Assembly: GCA_009700155.1 (NCBI GenBank)
Contig: WLMP01000062.1
Coordinates: 1-5,655 of the forward strand
DNA from: Actinomycetota bacterium
Lineage (GTDB): Bacteria > Actinomycetota > Actinomycetes > Nanopelagicales > Nanopelagicaceae
Direction of reading: 5' to 3'
DNA: 5,655 bases
The position numbers and the translations under genes are program-made. Shown one piece after another: positions 5,421 to 5,655 of the stretch; the first letter of the stretch is position 1; each line of letters begins with the position of its first letter. The notes beneath the pieces are model-generated. The model did not search any database, had not been told where the DNA came from, and saw nothing but the letters and a program-made list of their open reading frames with translations.

Positions 5421-5655
5421 CTTAGCCTTGCTCTTACGTGCTTGATTAACATCGCAAAGCTAGCGATCTGAAAAACTAGCCATAGGTAAACAAATAAGTT
5501 ACTAAATTCAAAATCTAAAAGAGCTAAAATTAGTAAAATAAAAACAAAGGAAGCGCGAACTGGACGCTCTGCAATAGTTACTATTCCGATCTCAGATAAA
5601 CCAAGGCCACCTGAACGAGCTCGTATGTACTCCTGAGTAGATGCAATTACTATGA
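5417..5655 (-). CDS. CDP-alcohol phosphatidyltransferase family protein (C-terminal part; 5' end outside window)
   Basis: Reading the minus strand from base 5653 gives 78 residues ending at TAA (complement of 5417-5419). The segment TQEYIRARSGGLGLSEIG (6-23) followed by IVTIAERPVRA (24-34) is the typical second half of actinobacterial CDP-alcohol phosphatidyltransferases, where the ERP region closes the cytoplasmic active site. Two hydrophobic helices follow (about 35-48 and 53-71), then a basic tail KHVRARLS. These membrane enzymes transfer a phosphatidyl group from CDP-diacylglycerol to an alcohol such as glycerol or inositol phosphate. The DG(x)2AR(x)8G(x)3D(x)3D catalytic motif lies upstream of the visible part, so the acceptor cannot be named. 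The gene faces the carotenoid operon and overlaps its last stop by 4 bp, so it belongs to another transcription unit. Confidence 0.8.
   Translation of the reverse strand, partial: IVIASTQEYIRARSGGLGLSEIGIVTIAERPVRASFVFILLILALLDFEFSNLFVYLWLVFQIASFAMLIKHVRARLS

Noticed and set aside
5459..5480. Inverted repeat GCTAG ... CTAGC as a terminator for the carotenoid operon
   Set aside because: The stem is only 5 bp with a 12-base loop and no T-tract, and it lies inside the coding sequence of the convergent phosphatidyltransferase.

Overview
The window looks like a compact, AT-rich actinobacterial chromosome. The best guess is a free-living aquatic lineage such as the Nanopelagicales/acI group. The evidence is an actinobacterial-style thiol-dependent arsenate reductase, an actinobacterial CDP-alcohol phosphatidyltransferase, low G+C throughout (judged by eye, not computed), almost no intergenic DNA and genes that overlap by a few bases. 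The lineage is inferred; no marker gene in the window fixes it.

Layout: (1) Bases 1-257, plus strand: the C-terminal part of an arsenate reductase of the low-molecular-weight phosphatase fold. (2) Bases 252-566, minus strand: a complete single-domain rhodanese, convergent with and overlapping the arsenate reductase by 6 bp. (3) Bases 567-586: a 20-bp divergent gap. Together with the first bases of the next gene it can hold only a very tight bidirectional promoter. (4) Bases 587-5420, plus strand: five tightly packed genes forming one apparent operon: an alpha/beta hydrolase, a CrtA-like (spheroidene monooxygenase family) protein, CruF (carotenoid 1,2-hydratase), CruG-like glycosyltransferase and a CrtI-superfamily FAD desaturase with a CrtD-like C-terminal motif. 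(5) Bases 5417-5655, minus strand: the C-terminal part of a CDP-alcohol phosphatidyltransferase, convergent with the operon and overlapping it by 4 bp.

The operon reads as a tailoring cassette for a carotenoid with at least one acyclic (psi) end. CruF would add water across the C1-C2 double bond, the CrtD-like enzyme would introduce the 3,4 double bond, CruG would attach a sugar to the end-group hydroxyl, and the CrtA-like protein could add a keto group. The alpha/beta hydrolase has no assigned step. Genes for the carotenoid backbone (crtE, crtB, a cyclase) are not in this window, so the substrate must be made from genes elsewhere. The predicted end product is a hydroxylated, glycosylated and perhaps ketolated carotenoid, with possible roles as a membrane photoprotectant or a light-harvesting partner of a rhodopsin. 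The roles are inference. No RNA genes, mobile elements, CRISPR arrays or convincing terminators were seen, and no gene-free stretch is longer than 20 bp.
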